DNA of 64,000 bases from positions 1-64,000 of the forward strand of contig JALCPO010000005.1 in NCBI GenBank assembly GCA_022650455.1, in the 5' to 3' direction. Positions 42,525 through 50,920 of the stretch are shown here, one piece after another. A program made the position numbers and the translations under genes. The first letter of the stretch is position 1. The number at the start of each line of letters is the position of its first letter. This DNA is from Oscillospiraceae bacterium (GTDB lineage: Bacteria; Bacillota; Clostridia; Oscillospirales; Acutalibacteraceae). Under the pieces are notes generated by a model. That model saw nothing but the letters and a program-made list of their open reading frames with translations, ran no database searches and was not told the DNA's origin.

Positions 42525-43013
42525 ATGGCAAAAGAGCTGAAGACCAATGTGATGCGGATTCTGGAACAGGCGAAAATCCCTTACAAGGCGTGGTTTTACG
42601 ACAACAAGGACGGGAAGATCGACGGCGTTTCCGTCGCGCGCAAGCTGGGCGAGAACGTGGACCAGGTATTCAAGACGCTGGTGACGCGCGGCGCGGACAA
42701 AAACTACTATGTGTTCGCGGTTCCCGTCGCGATGGAGCTCAACCGGAAGGCCGCGGCGAAAAGCGTGGGCGTCAAGTCGGTCGAGATGATCCATGTGAGT
42801 GAGATCAACCGGGTAACCGGATATATCCGCGGCGGATGCTCGCCCGTGGGGATGAAAAAGCAGTTCCGCACGGTCATCGACCGGCGGTGCGAGGCGCTGG
42901 ACACGATCCTGGTGAGCGGCGGGAGAATCGGCACGCAGGTCGAGGTGAACCCGAAACGGCTGCTGGACCTGATCGGCGGCACGACGGCGGAGATTGCCGA
43001 GCAGGCAGACTGA
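42525..43013 (+). CDS. ybaK: YbaK/EbsC-type Cys-tRNA deacylase
   Basis: A 162-aa protein of the YbaK/ProX editing-domain family, which hydrolyses Cys mischarged on tRNA-Pro (and possibly Cys-tRNA-Cys). ATG 42525 follows GAAGGGAAAGCGGA. Family blocks are KTNVMRILEQAKIPYKAWFY, KLGENVDQVFKTLVTRGADK with the conserved catalytic-type Lys, and GYIRGGCSPVGMKKQFRTVI with the GxxSPxG motif. It lies downstream of cysS in the same direction, fitting a cysteine-tRNA quality-control role. Confidence 0.92.
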   Translation: MAKELKTNVMRILEQAKIPYKAWFYDNKDGKIDGVSVARKLGENVDQVFKTLVTRGADKNYYVFAVPVAMELNRKAAAKSVGVKSVEMIHVSEINRVTGYIRGGCSPVGMKKQFRTVIDRRCEALDTILVSGGRIGTQVEVNPKRLLDLIGGTTAEIAEQAD

Positions 43014-43084
43014 GTCTGCACGTACGGCCCGGCGCGGGGCATGGAGTGGATTTTCGGCTTGTGCGGATTTCGGAAAACGGATCC

Positions 43085-43462
43085 TTATTTCAAAACCGCG
43101 GTGACCTCGACCTCGCACAGGGCGCCCTTCGGAAGGGCTTTGACCGCCACGCAGGAGCGCGCCGGCTTCCCGGTGAAATACTTGGCGTAGACGGCGTTGA
43201 ACGCGGCAAAGTCGTTCATATCCGCAAGAAAACAGGTGGTTTTCACCACGTCGGCGTAACCTGCCCCGGCGGCCTTCAGAATCTCGCCAACGTTCCGGAT
43301 GGCCTGCTCCGCCTGCGCGGAAATATCGCCCCTTGCGAGCTCGCCCGTCGCCGGGACGATGGGAATCTGGCCGCTGGCAAAGACGGTGTTCCCCGCCACG
43401 AGGGCCTGCGAATAGGGCCCGATCGCGGCCGGGGCGCTTTTTGTGGAAACGGTTTTCAGCAT
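43085..43462 (-). CDS. ridA: RidA-family enamine/imine deaminase
   Basis: A 125-aa YjgF/YER057c/UK114 protein that hydrolyses reactive 2-aminoacrylate and related enamines to keto acids. ATG 43462 follows GAAAGGAAGC. Conserved blocks are APAAIGPYSQALVAGNTVFA, SGQIPIVPATGEL, QAIRNVGEILKAAGAG and ARSCVAVKALPKGALCEVEV, with the substrate-binding Arg near residue 105. It lies 224 nt downstream of threonine dehydratase, the main producer of its substrate, and has its own promoter. Confidence 0.95.
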   Translation of the reverse strand: MLKTVSTKSAPAAIGPYSQALVAGNTVFASGQIPIVPATGELARGDISAQAEQAIRNVGEILKAAGAGYADVVKTTCFLADMNDFAAFNAVYAKYFTGKPARSCVAVKALPKGALCEVEVTAVLK

Positions 43463-43496
43463 GACAATGCTTCCTTTCTGAATTCGGCTTTGTCTT

Positions 43497-43525
43497 AGTT
43501 TAATCTCTGGCCGGGAAAATGTAAA
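43497..43525 (-). promoter_or_regulatory. Sigma-A-type promoter of ridA
   Basis: On the minus strand, TTTACA (43525-43520) and TAAACT (43502-43497) are 17 bp apart, about 35 nt before the start codon. Confidence 0.7.
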
Positions 43526-43686
43526 GCGGAGGTTTCGGATCCGCCCGGGCGGGCGGCCCCGCCGGGAAGCCGTCCTTTTTGCCGCAGCGTCTTTTTGAAC
43601 CGCTCCCGGCCGGAAAACTTTCAAAACTTCCGTTTTCGGGGGAATTTCGTTTCTTTTTGCGGAATTGCTGTCCCGCGGGGAAAAGC

Positions 43687-44880
43687 TCAGCCGATAATCC
43701 GGTAGCCGGCTTTGACGATGGCTTCGCGGATTTCGTTCCGGTGTGCGCGGTTCCGCGTTTCGATGCCGATGGAGAGCGTGCAGGCGGTGATGTCGGTTTC
43801 CTCGCCGCTGCGGTCGTGCCGCACGCTGATAACGTTGCCGCCGAGGTCGGCAATGATGGCGGAGACTTCTTTCAGCTCCCCGGGGCGGTCGGTCAGCTCG
43901 ATGGTGAGCCGCCCCTGGCGCCCTTCCTTGAGCAGGCCTCGGTTGATGACGCGCGAGAGGATGGTCACGTCGATATTGCCGCCCGAGACCACGCAGACCG
44001 CTTTTTTCCCTTTGATGTCCGCCTTGCCGAACATGGCGGCGGCCACGGACACGGCCCCCGCGCCCTCGGCGACCATTTTGTGCTGCTCCATTAAGGCAAG
44101 AATGGCGGTGGCGGTCTCGTCGTCCGTCACGGTGAGGATGCCGTCGACATAATTCGCGCAGAGGTTGTAAGTCAGCTTGCCGGGGCATTTGACGGCGATG
44201 CCGTCCGCAAACGTGGAGACGCTTTCGAGCGGCTCGATCTTTTTATCCCGGAGAGCCCGGGCCATGCTGGGCGCCCCCGCCGCCTGGACGCCGTAGACCC
44301 TGCACTGAGGACGGAGCGCCTTCACCGCGTAGGCCACGCCGGAGACCAGACCGCCGCCGCCGACCGGGACGAACACCACGTCCGCGTCCGGGAGCTGCTG
44401 GAGGATTTCGAGCCCGATGGTTCCCTGCCCGGCAATGACGTCCTCGTCGTCGAAGGGATGGATCAGCACGGCGCCGCTTTCCTTTTGCAGGCGGCACGCC
44501 TCGCGGTAGGCGTCGTCGTAAACGCCCTTGACCAGCCGGACCTCCGCGCCGTAGCGGCGCGTCGCCTCGACCTTGGAAATCGGGGCGCCGTCCGGGATGC
44601 AGATGAGCGCCGGGATCCCGTTCTTCGCCGCGGCGAGGGCGACGCCCTGCGCGTGGTTCCCGGCGGAGCAGGCGATGACGCCGCGTTTCTTCTCTTCCGG
44701 GGACAGGCGGCTGATCTTGTTGTACGCCCCGCGGACCTTGAACGAGCCGGTCACCTGAAGATTCTCCGTTTTTAAGTAGATGTCGCTTTCCGGGTTGAGG
44801 CGGGGCGCCTTGATCAGGTCCGTCCGGCGGGCCACGTCCTTCAGGGTAAAGGCCGCCTGGTAGATTTTGTCCAGCGTCAT
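43687..44880 (-). CDS. ilvA: Threonine ammonia-lyase (threonine dehydratase)
   Basis: A 397-aa PLP enzyme that converts threonine to 2-oxobutyrate, the entry to isoleucine. The PLP lysine is in LQVTGSFKVRGAYNKISRLS. The substrate/cofactor loops include ACSAGNHAQGVALAA, VFVPVGGGGLVSGVAYAVKA and KAVCVVSGGNIDV. Residues ~320-397 form an ACT domain (RQGRLTIELTDRPGELKEVS, RNEIREAIVKAGYRIIG). The sequence is of the ~400-aa type, also seen in catabolic TdcB/YgkB-like enzymes, but its place directly after ilvB-ilvN behind an Ile T-box supports a biosynthetic role. Confidence 0.93.
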   Translation of the reverse strand: MTLDKIYQAAFTLKDVARRTDLIKAPRLNPESDIYLKTENLQVTGSFKVRGAYNKISRLSPEEKKRGVIACSAGNHAQGVALAAAKNGIPALICIPDGAPISKVEATRRYGAEVRLVKGVYDDAYREACRLQKESGAVLIHPFDDEDVIAGQGTIGLEILQQLPDADVVFVPVGGGGLVSGVAYAVKALRPQCRVYGVQAAGAPSMARALRDKKIEPLESVSTFADGIAVKCPGKLTYNLCANYVDGILTVTDDETATAILALMEQHKMVAEGAGAVSVAAAMFGKADIKGKKAVCVVSGGNIDVTILSRVINRGLLKEGRQGRLTIELTDRPGELKEVSAIIADLGGNVISVRHDRSGEETDITACTLSIGIETRNRAHRNEIREAIVKAGYRIIG

Positions 44881-44932
44881 GGCCGGTTCCTCCTTTTCTG
44901 TGCTGTTCTGTGTTGTTTGATCTGCTGCGCCG

Positions 44933-45421
44933 TCACGTTGCCATGGCCATGGAGCCGGTGCGCAGGATCTTGAGAATGTGGTAGGGGCTGTAAAGCTCGA
45001 TGAGGGAGTTGAGGGTACCGGCGTCGCCGGTCAGCTCGACGATCATGAAATCTTCCGCCACGCTGAGAATGTTCGCGCGGAACACGGCGGCGATCTGAAC
45101 CAGGTGCCAGCTGTTCCGGGGCGTGCGTCTCACTTTCAGCAGGAGATGCTCGCGCACCACGGATTTTTTGGGGTCCAGAATGTCGACTTCCTCGATGTCC
45201 ACCAGCTTGCAGAGCTGTTTGTCCGCCTGGCGCACGATGCGGTCGTCGCCCGAAACGACGATTAAAATGCGGGAATACTCCGCGTTTTCCGTCTGCGACG
45301 CGACAATGCTGAGAATGTTGTAGCACCTGCGGCTGAACAGCCCCGCGATCCGGAGCAGGACCCCCGGGTTGTTTTTTGCCAGCACCGAAAGAATATATTC
45401 CTTTTCGCCTGTCTCCTGCAA
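44933..45421 (-). CDS. ilvN: Acetolactate synthase small (regulatory) subunit
   Basis: A 162-aa subunit. The N-terminal ACT domain (residues 8-80) reads YILSVLAKNNPGVLLRIAGL, then FSRRCYNILSIVASQTENAE and SRILIVVSGDDRIVRQADKQ. The C-terminal domain contains VLLKVRRTP-like HLLLKVRRTPRNSWHLVQIA. It confers valine feedback inhibition and raises the activity of the catalytic subunit encoded just upstream (66-nt gap). Some homologues are named ilvH; the symbol choice is conventional. Confidence 0.94.
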   Translation of the reverse strand: MQETGEKEYILSVLAKNNPGVLLRIAGLFSRRCYNILSIVASQTENAEYSRILIVVSGDDRIVRQADKQLCKLVDIEEVDILDPKKSVVREHLLLKVRRTPRNSWHLVQIAAVFRANILSVAEDFMIVELTGDAGTLNSLIELYSPYHILKILRTGSMAMAT

Positions 45422-45487
45422 TTCCGTTTCCCCCTTCGATAAAATTTCGTTTTTGCAACGGAGTCTGCTGACGGGAGATTCCCCGCG

Positions 45488-47155
45488 CTACATTTCCAGG
45501 ATCGGGTCTTCCACCGACCCGCCCGCGGGGACCATGGGCAGCACGTTCTCGTCTTTGCTGATGAGACAGTCGATCAGCACCGGGCCGCGGGACGAAAGCG
45601 CCTCGCGGAGGACCGGCTCGATCTCGTGCTTTTTGGCGATTTTCAGGGCCTTCACGCCGAACGCGCCGGCGAGCTTGGCATAGTCCGTATTGCCGTCCAC
45701 GTCCGTCTGGGAGAACCGGCCGCCGTAAAACAGCTTCTGCCACTGGCGCACCATGCCGAGCGTGCGGTTGTCGAAGATCAGCTCGACGACCGGGATGCTG
45801 TACCGCGCCAGCGTGGAGAGCTCCGCGCAGTTCATGTGGAAGCTGCCGTCGCCCGCGCAGTTGACGACGGTTTCCTCGGGCTCCGCCGTTTTCGCGCCGA
45901 TGGCCGCCCCCAGCCCGAACCCCATGGTGCCGAGCCCGCCCGAGGTGATGAAATGCCGCGGTTTGCGGAAGGTGTAGTACTGCGCCGCCCACATCTGGTG
46001 CTGGCCGACCTCCGTCGTGAGGACCGCCCCGCCGCCCGTGAGGCGGGAGAGCGTTTCCAGCACGGCCTGCGGCGTGACCTCGTCCGGCCCGCCGGCCTGC
46101 CGGAGCGGGAAATCGCGCTTCCAGCCTGCCGCCTGTTTCATCCAGCCGGCGTGGTCCTGCTGCGGAAGCAGCCCGTTGAGCCTGGCGAGGATGCTTTTCA
46201 CGTCGCCCTGCAGCTTCCAGTCGACATCGATGTTCTTGCCGAACTCCGCAGCGTCGATGTCGATCTGAAGGATTTTGCAATGGCGGGCGAACAGCCCGGC
46301 GTTGCAGAGGACGCGGTCGGAGAACCGGGTGCCCGCCGCGACCAGAAGGTCGCAGTTCTTGATCGCCTCGGCGGAAGCCTTGGTTCCGTGCATGCCGAGC
46401 ATCCCGAGGTAGCGGCCGCCGCTCTGGTCGTAGCCGCCCTGGCACATCAGCGAGCAGGAGACGGGCGCGTCGGCCTTTTCCGCGAACTCCGCCGCTTCCC
46501 GCGCCGCGCCGCCGGAAACGACGCCGCCGCCGCAGTAGAAGAACGGCCGTTTGCTGCTCCGGAGCATCGCGAGCGCCCGGGAGAGCTGCCCGTCGGGCGG
46601 AAGGTCCGCGGCGGGGAAAGGCTCCGGGCGGCGCGGCGTAAACTCGGTTTTGAGCGCGGTGATGTCCTTCGGGATGTCCACCAGGACCGGGCCCTTGCGG
46701 CCGGAGCCGGCGATTCGGAACGCGCTGCGCAGCGTGTCCGCCAGGCGCTCCACATGCTTGACGAGGTAATTGTGCTTGGTGACCGGCATGGTGATGCCGG
46801 TGATGTCCACTTCCTGGAAGCTGTCCAGCCCCAGGAGGTCGCGGGTCACGTTGCCGGTGATGGCCACCACGGGGACGGAATCCATGTACGCCGTGGCGAT
46901 TCCCGTGACCAGGTTGGTCGCGCCCGGGCCGGAAGTGGCGATGCAGACCCCCGTCCGGCCGGAGGCACGCGCGTAGCCGTCCGCCGCGTGGGCCGCCGCC
47001 TGCTCGTGGCAGGTGCGGATGTGCCGGATCCGGTCCCGGTACTCGTACAGGGCGTCGTAGAGGTTCAGCACGGCGCCGCCCGGGTAGCCGAAAACGGTGT
47101 CCACCCCCTGCTCCAGCAGGCATTCCATTACGATTTGCGCTCCCGTCAGCAACAT
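45488..47155 (-). CDS. ilvB: Acetolactate synthase large (catalytic) subunit
   Basis: A 555-aa ThDP/FAD enzyme that joins two pyruvates, or pyruvate and 2-oxobutyrate, for branched-chain amino acids. ATG 47155 follows GATAGGAGGAGCCGAA; the longer track ORF reads into the T-box terminator. The ThDP-activating Glu is in TCHEQAAAHAADGYARASG. FAD-region and ThDP-binding motifs include GVCIATSGPGATNLVTGIAT, then NCAGDGSFHMNCAELSTLAR and FDNRTLGMVRQWQKLFYGGR. It heads the ilvB-ilvN-ilvA operon behind an Ile T-box. Confidence 0.96.
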   Translation of the reverse strand: MLLTGAQIVMECLLEQGVDTVFGYPGGAVLNLYDALYEYRDRIRHIRTCHEQAAAHAADGYARASGRTGVCIATSGPGATNLVTGIATAYMDSVPVVAITGNVTRDLLGLDSFQEVDITGITMPVTKHNYLVKHVERLADTLRSAFRIAGSGRKGPVLVDIPKDITALKTEFTPRRPEPFPAADLPPDGQLSRALAMLRSSKRPFFYCGGGVVSGGAAREAAEFAEKADAPVSCSLMCQGGYDQSGGRYLGMLGMHGTKASAEAIKNCDLLVAAGTRFSDRVLCNAGLFARHCKILQIDIDAAEFGKNIDVDWKLQGDVKSILARLNGLLPQQDHAGWMKQAAGWKRDFPLRQAGGPDEVTPQAVLETLSRLTGGGAVLTTEVGQHQMWAAQYYTFRKPRHFITSGGLGTMGFGLGAAIGAKTAEPEETVVNCAGDGSFHMNCAELSTLARYSIPVVELIFDNRTLGMVRQWQKLFYGGRFSQTDVDGNTDYAKLAGAFGVKALKIAKKHEIEPVLREALSSRGPVLIDCLISKDENVLPMVPAGGSVEDPILEM

Positions 47156-47220
47156 TTCGGCTCCTCCTATCAGACTTGTTTTCCCGGGCCGGCGGATTTT
47201 TCCGCGCGGTTTGGGAAATA

Positions 47221-47489
47221 AAAAAAGCTTCCGCCTCTTTGTTAGAGGCGAAAGCTGTAAGCTTCGCGGTACCACTCTACTTGCCGCAGCGATGCGGCAT
47301 CTCTGTGTGCATCCGACAATGCACTTCCCTGTAACGGGGGAAAACCGGGATCCGCTTACTCGCTGACGCTTTCGGCATCCTGCTCCAGGGTGATCTCCTG
47401 CAGACTCCGCACCGCCTCACACCAACCGGCGGCTCTCTGGATGCGGGATGTTCTGCAATCCTTCCCTTTCGGCGCATTTGATTTGATTG
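47221..47489 (-). ncRNA. T-box leader with AUC (Ile) specifier, ilv operon
   Basis: Read on the minus strand, the leader has AGAGAGCCGCCGGTTGGTG in stem I. The specifier strand GCAGGAGATCACCC has codon ATC at 47394-47392. The antiterminator bulge is GAGTGGTACCGCGAA (47277-47263), and a terminator (AGCTTTCGCCTCTAAC...GAGGCGGAAGCT plus seven T residues) ends at 47221. Uncharged tRNA-Ile should allow transcription into ilvB-ilvN-ilvA. The T-box class is certain; the codon is assigned by position and fits the operon. Confidence 0.92.
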
Positions 47490-47495
47490 CCTTCC

Positions 47496-47524
47496 AGCAT
47501 ATGCCGTTTCCGCGGATTTGTCAA
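47496..47524 (-). promoter_or_regulatory. Promoter of the ilv T-box operon
   Basis: On the minus strand, TTGACA (47524-47519) and TATGCT (47501-47496) are 17 bp apart, a near-consensus sigma-A promoter. The 120-bp A/T-rich stretch between it and the cstA promoter holds no other recognised element. Confidence 0.85.
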
Positions 47525-47645
47525 CCGGTTTTTGATAAAAATTTTAAAAAATTGTTGCCGGAAACGAAATTTGTTGGATTTTAACAATTTAATCTGCAAA
47601 AGTGGAGAAGCGGTTTGGAGTTTTCCACAATTCGTGAAAAAACGG

Positions 47646-47675
47646 TTGACAAAGTTTCAAAGCGCGTGCTAAGAT
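47646..47675 (+). promoter_or_regulatory. Promoter of the cstA T-box unit
   Basis: TTGACA (47646-47651) and TAAGAT (47670-47675) are 18 bp apart, divergent from the ilv promoter. Confidence 0.8.
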
Positions 47676-47681
47676 GGTGCA

Positions 47682-47967
47682 CAAAGAATACTGCGAAATG
47701 CAGCGATCGGGTAAAAGTTTCGGATTTTTCCCTTGCAGAGAGCCGCTGGCTGGTGCAAAGCGGAAGGGTATTCCGGGACGACATCTCCCGTGAGCAGCCG
47801 GGTTGAACGCGCAGCCATTAGATCCGGCCGGTTCTAGACCGTTACATCTGGCCGCATGGGGCGGGGCCCGCCCGTTGCGGATGAGCAGGCCGCGAAACAG
47901 CGGCAAGCAGAGTGGTACCGCGGAACAGAACCTCCGTCTCTGAATCAATCAGAGACGGAGGTTTTTT
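47682..47967 (+). ncRNA. T-box leader upstream of cstA, probable AUC (Ile) specifier
   Basis: Stem I contains GCAGAGAGCCGCTGGCTGGTGC. Its 5' arm TTTCGGATTTTTCCCTT pairs with AAGGGTATTCCGGGA, leaving GACATCT as the specifier-loop strand, with ATC at 47783-47785. The antiterminator bulge is GAGTGGTACCGCGG (47910-47923). The terminator AACCTCCGTCTC/GAGACGGAGGTT plus TTTTTT ends at 47967. The T-box assignment is firm. The Ile reading depends on a hand fold; Asp (GAC), Thr (ACA) or His (CAT) would need a shifted register. Confidence 0.88.
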
Positions 47968-48050
47968 AATTTGCCGGAAACCGCCGCGGCGGTGTTCTTT
48001 GCGGGGATCCATCATCGTTTTTTATACGGATGAGGAAGGGAAGAGAAGGT

Positions 48051-49781
48051 ATGAACGGTTTGGCGATCATCTTAGTTTCCATGGCCGTTTTGGGCGGCGG
48101 CTACCTCTTTTACGGCAGGTGGCTGGTAAAAAAGTGGGGCATCGACCCGAAGGCGAAGACCCCGGCGTATGCCCATGAGGACGGGCAGGACTATGTCCCC
48201 GCCCCGAAATCCATCGTCTTTGCGCACCAGTTTTCCACCATTGCGGGCGCGGGGCCCGTTACGGGGCCGATCATCGCGGCGATGTTCGGCTGGGTGCCGG
48301 CGCTGCTGTGGATCCTGGTCGGCGGCGTGTTCTTCGGCGCGGTGCAGGACTTCGGTTCTTTGTACGCGTCGGTGAAAAACGAGGGCAAGTCCATCGGGCT
48401 GATTATCGAGCAGTACATCGGAAAGACCGGCAAGCGCCTGTTCCTGATGTTCTGCTGGCTGTTCTCGCTGCTTGTGATCGCGGCGTTCGGCGACATGGTG
48501 GCCTCGACGTTCAACGCCTCCGCGGTGAAGGCTTATTCGCTCGGCGCGCCGGCGGTCGTGAACGGCGCGACCGCCCCGGGCGCGGCGGCGGGGGCGATCT
48601 CCCTGTTTTACATCCTCGGCGCGGTTCTGTTCGGCCTTTTCCTGAAATACGCGAAGCCCAACCAGGCCGTGATGTTCTTCGCCGGCGTCGCCCTGTTCGT
48701 CGCCATGATGGCGGCGGGCATGGCGTTCCCGGTCTACCTGAACAAAATCCAGTGGCTGCTGGTCGTGTTCGCCTATATTTTCTTCGCGGCGGTCGTGCCG
48801 ATGTGGATCCTGATGCAGCCGCGCGACTACCTGAGCTCGTTCCTGCTGATCTTCATGATCCTCGGCGCGGTGGTCGGCATTTTCATGACGAACCCGGACA
48901 TGAACCTGAAGGCGTTCACCGGGTTTCAGGTGGACGGGAAGCTGCTTTTCCCGACGCTGTTCGTCACCATCGCCTGCGGCGCGATTTCCGGCTTTCACAG
49001 CCTGGTTTCCTCCGGGACGTCGTCCAAGCAGGTGAAAAATGAGAAAGACATGCTTCCCATTGGCTACGGCGCGATGGTTGTGGAGTGCGTGCTCGCGGTT
49101 GCGGCGCTCGTTGTGGCGGGCGCGGCGGCGAAAAACGGCAGGCTGCCGGACGGCACCCCGTTCCAGATCTTTTCCGCCGGGGTCGCGGGCTTCTTCCAGA
49201 AATTCGGGATGTCGCAGTATGTGGCGAAGTGCAGCATGACGATGTGCGTTTCCGCCCTGTGCCTGACGACGCTCGACTCCGTCGCCCGCATCGGCCGCAT
49301 GTCCATGCAGGAGCTGCTGTATGACGAGGACGGCAAGGCGCACACGCCGGTGACCAGGTTCCTGACCAACAAGTATGTTTCCACGGTCGTCACCCTGCTG
49401 TTCGGGTTCCTGCTTTCGCTCGGCGGCTACAACAACATCTGGTCCCTGTTCGGCTCCGCCAACCAGCTTCTGGGCGCGCTCGTGCTCATCGCGCTGGCGG
49501 TGTTCCTCAAGACGACGGGCCGCCAGGGCTGGATGCTCTACGTGCCGATGACCGTCATGCTGGTCGTCACCATGACCGCCCTCGCGATGGCTGTCGCCAA
49601 CATTTTTGTAAAGATCGGCGCGGGCAAGTTCGCGTTCCTGACGGACGGGATGCAGCTGATTGTGGCGGTCGCCCTGATGGCTCTCGCCGTTCTGGTGGCC
49701 TACCACTGCCTGCGCAAGCTGGTGGAAAAGCCGGAAAAGAAACGGGACCCCGCAAAAAGCGCCGCAAAGGACGCCGTATGA
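48051..49781 (+). CDS. cstA: CstA-family pyruvate/peptide transporter
   Basis: A 576-aa membrane protein with about 15 TM helices. Start 48051 is chosen inside the track ORF because the helical N-terminus MNGLAIILVSMAVLGGGYLF begins there. CstA family blocks include YVPAPKSIVFAHQFSTIAGA, GPVTGPIIAAMFGWVPALLW, FGAVQDFGSLYASVKNEGKS and SGTSSKQVKNEKDMLPIGYG. E. coli relatives (CstA, BtsT) take up pyruvate, and CstA was earlier linked to peptide use. It is shorter than E. coli CstA, as usual in Gram-positives. Control by a T-box next to the ilv operon suggests it supplies pyruvate or peptides for branched-chain amino acids. Confidence 0.92.
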   Translation: MNGLAIILVSMAVLGGGYLFYGRWLVKKWGIDPKAKTPAYAHEDGQDYVPAPKSIVFAHQFSTIAGAGPVTGPIIAAMFGWVPALLWILVGGVFFGAVQDFGSLYASVKNEGKSIGLIIEQYIGKTGKRLFLMFCWLFSLLVIAAFGDMVASTFNASAVKAYSLGAPAVVNGATAPGAAAGAISLFYILGAVLFGLFLKYAKPNQAVMFFAGVALFVAMMAAGMAFPVYLNKIQWLLVVFAYIFFAAVVPMWILMQPRDYLSSFLLIFMILGAVVGIFMTNPDMNLKAFTGFQVDGKLLFPTLFVTIACGAISGFHSLVSSGTSSKQVKNEKDMLPIGYGAMVVECVLAVAALVVAGAAAKNGRLPDGTPFQIFSAGVAGFFQKFGMSQYVAKCSMTMCVSALCLTTLDSVARIGRMSMQELLYDEDGKAHTPVTRFLTNKYVSTVVTLLFGFLLSLGGYNNIWSLFGSANQLLGALVLIALAVFLKTTGRQGWMLYVPMTVMLVVTMTALAMAVANIFVKIGAGKFAFLTDGMQLIVAVALMALAVLVAYHCLRKLVEKPEKKRDPAKSAAKDAV

Positions 49782-49805
49782 TTGGAGCCGACCATCCCGC
49801 TTTTC

Positions 49806-49851
49806 AAGCCGGGCTGCCGGGGAACTTTCCCCCTGCCCGGCTTCCTTTTTT
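49806..49851 (+). terminator. Intrinsic terminator of cstA
   Basis: AAGCCGGGC and GCCCGGCTT close a longer stem with an inner CCGGGGAA/TTCCCCCT pairing, followed by CCTTTTTT. Confidence 0.88.
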
Positions 49852-49965
49852 GCCAAAAGAAAAAGGAAGCGAAAAAGAAACGGCGGAAGGGAAGGACGGG
49901 TCCGCCGGACGGCCGGACAAGGATTGCCGCAGGCAAGGATAGAATTCGGCGCCCAACCGCGCGGC

Positions 49966-50775
49966 CTACTTGCGGTAGCGGATTTTTTTCGCGCGGTTCT
50001 GCAGGGCCTTGCGGACGCGCTGTAAGGACTCGTTGCTGCGGAGCGACTCCATATGCGGGAACGCGCGGATGATGCGGCGCTGGATGGCGTACAGGCCGGA
50101 CTCCAGCCTGGACTTGTTTTCGTAGAGGACCCGCAGGCGGGCTTTGGTGGTGTCGTCCAGGTGCACCAGGATGGAAGCCTGCAGGGCTTCCACGGTTTCG
50201 ACGGTTGCGGTGTGCGCGCGCTCCTTGATTTCGTCGAGGACGTTCTGGAGCTCGGCGAGCTTCCCGTTCAGGTTGTAGATCGCGTTGACGGTGAGGGCGG
50301 TGTCGAGCAAAAAATAAACGGAGAGGACGATGCCGGCCGCCGGGATCAGCAGAGGGTGGGCCCGCGCGGTCAGAAACGTGAACGCCGGCTGGAGAACGTC
50401 CACCGCAAGGACGCTCAGCCCCCCGAACATCAGGGAATTTTCCAGGCAGACGCGTCCCTGAATATTAAACCGGAGGCCCGAATAATCCCAGTATTTTGTG
50501 TGGAACAGCGCTTCCAGCAGGACGGCCGTCAGGTATTCCAGCAGGCTGGTCAGCACGACGGCGGCGAGAAACAGCAGGAACAGGTTGTCCCGGAAAGGGT
50601 CCAGCACGGTTACGACAAGGACCGCCCCGAACCCGTAAACGGGGCAGAACGGCCCGTTCAGGAAGCCGCGGTTGATCCATTTCCGGGCATGGAGGGAACA
50701 GTAGATGCTTTCGACAAGCCACCCCAAAAAACTGTAAACGGTAAAGGCCAGGAATAGAATCCAGAATTGATTCAT
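49966..50775 (-). CDS. CmpB-type (PF06541-like) putative ABC permease membrane protein
   Basis: A 269-aa protein. The N-terminal part has about five TM helices, and the signature of the 'ABC-transporter type IV'/CmpB family is clear: YSFLGWLVESIYCSLHARKW followed by INRGFLNGPFCPVYGFGAVL. A further family block is SLLEYLTAVLLEALFHTKYWDYS. Residues ~175-269 are cytoplasmic, charged and helical, ending in a basic tail (ALQNRAKKIRYRK). No ATPase or binding protein is adjacent, so transport function is not proven. It is monocistronic, with an unknown substrate. Confidence 0.8.
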   Translation of the reverse strand: MNQFWILFLAFTVYSFLGWLVESIYCSLHARKWINRGFLNGPFCPVYGFGAVLVVTVLDPFRDNLFLLFLAAVVLTSLLEYLTAVLLEALFHTKYWDYSGLRFNIQGRVCLENSLMFGGLSVLAVDVLQPAFTFLTARAHPLLIPAAGIVLSVYFLLDTALTVNAIYNLNGKLAELQNVLDEIKERAHTATVETVEALQASILVHLDDTTKARLRVLYENKSRLESGLYAIQRRIIRAFPHMESLRSNESLQRVRKALQNRAKKIRYRK

Positions 50776-50920
50776 GCCGACTCCTCGAAACGGATCCGCG
50801 GACGGACAGCGTCCTTCTCCCCGGCCTTCCGAAAGACACCGGGGGATCCGTTTTGTTCTTTTTCGCAGGATTTCGTACCCATAGTTTATCTTTTTTCCGC
50901 TGTTTTGTCAATTCGGCGCG

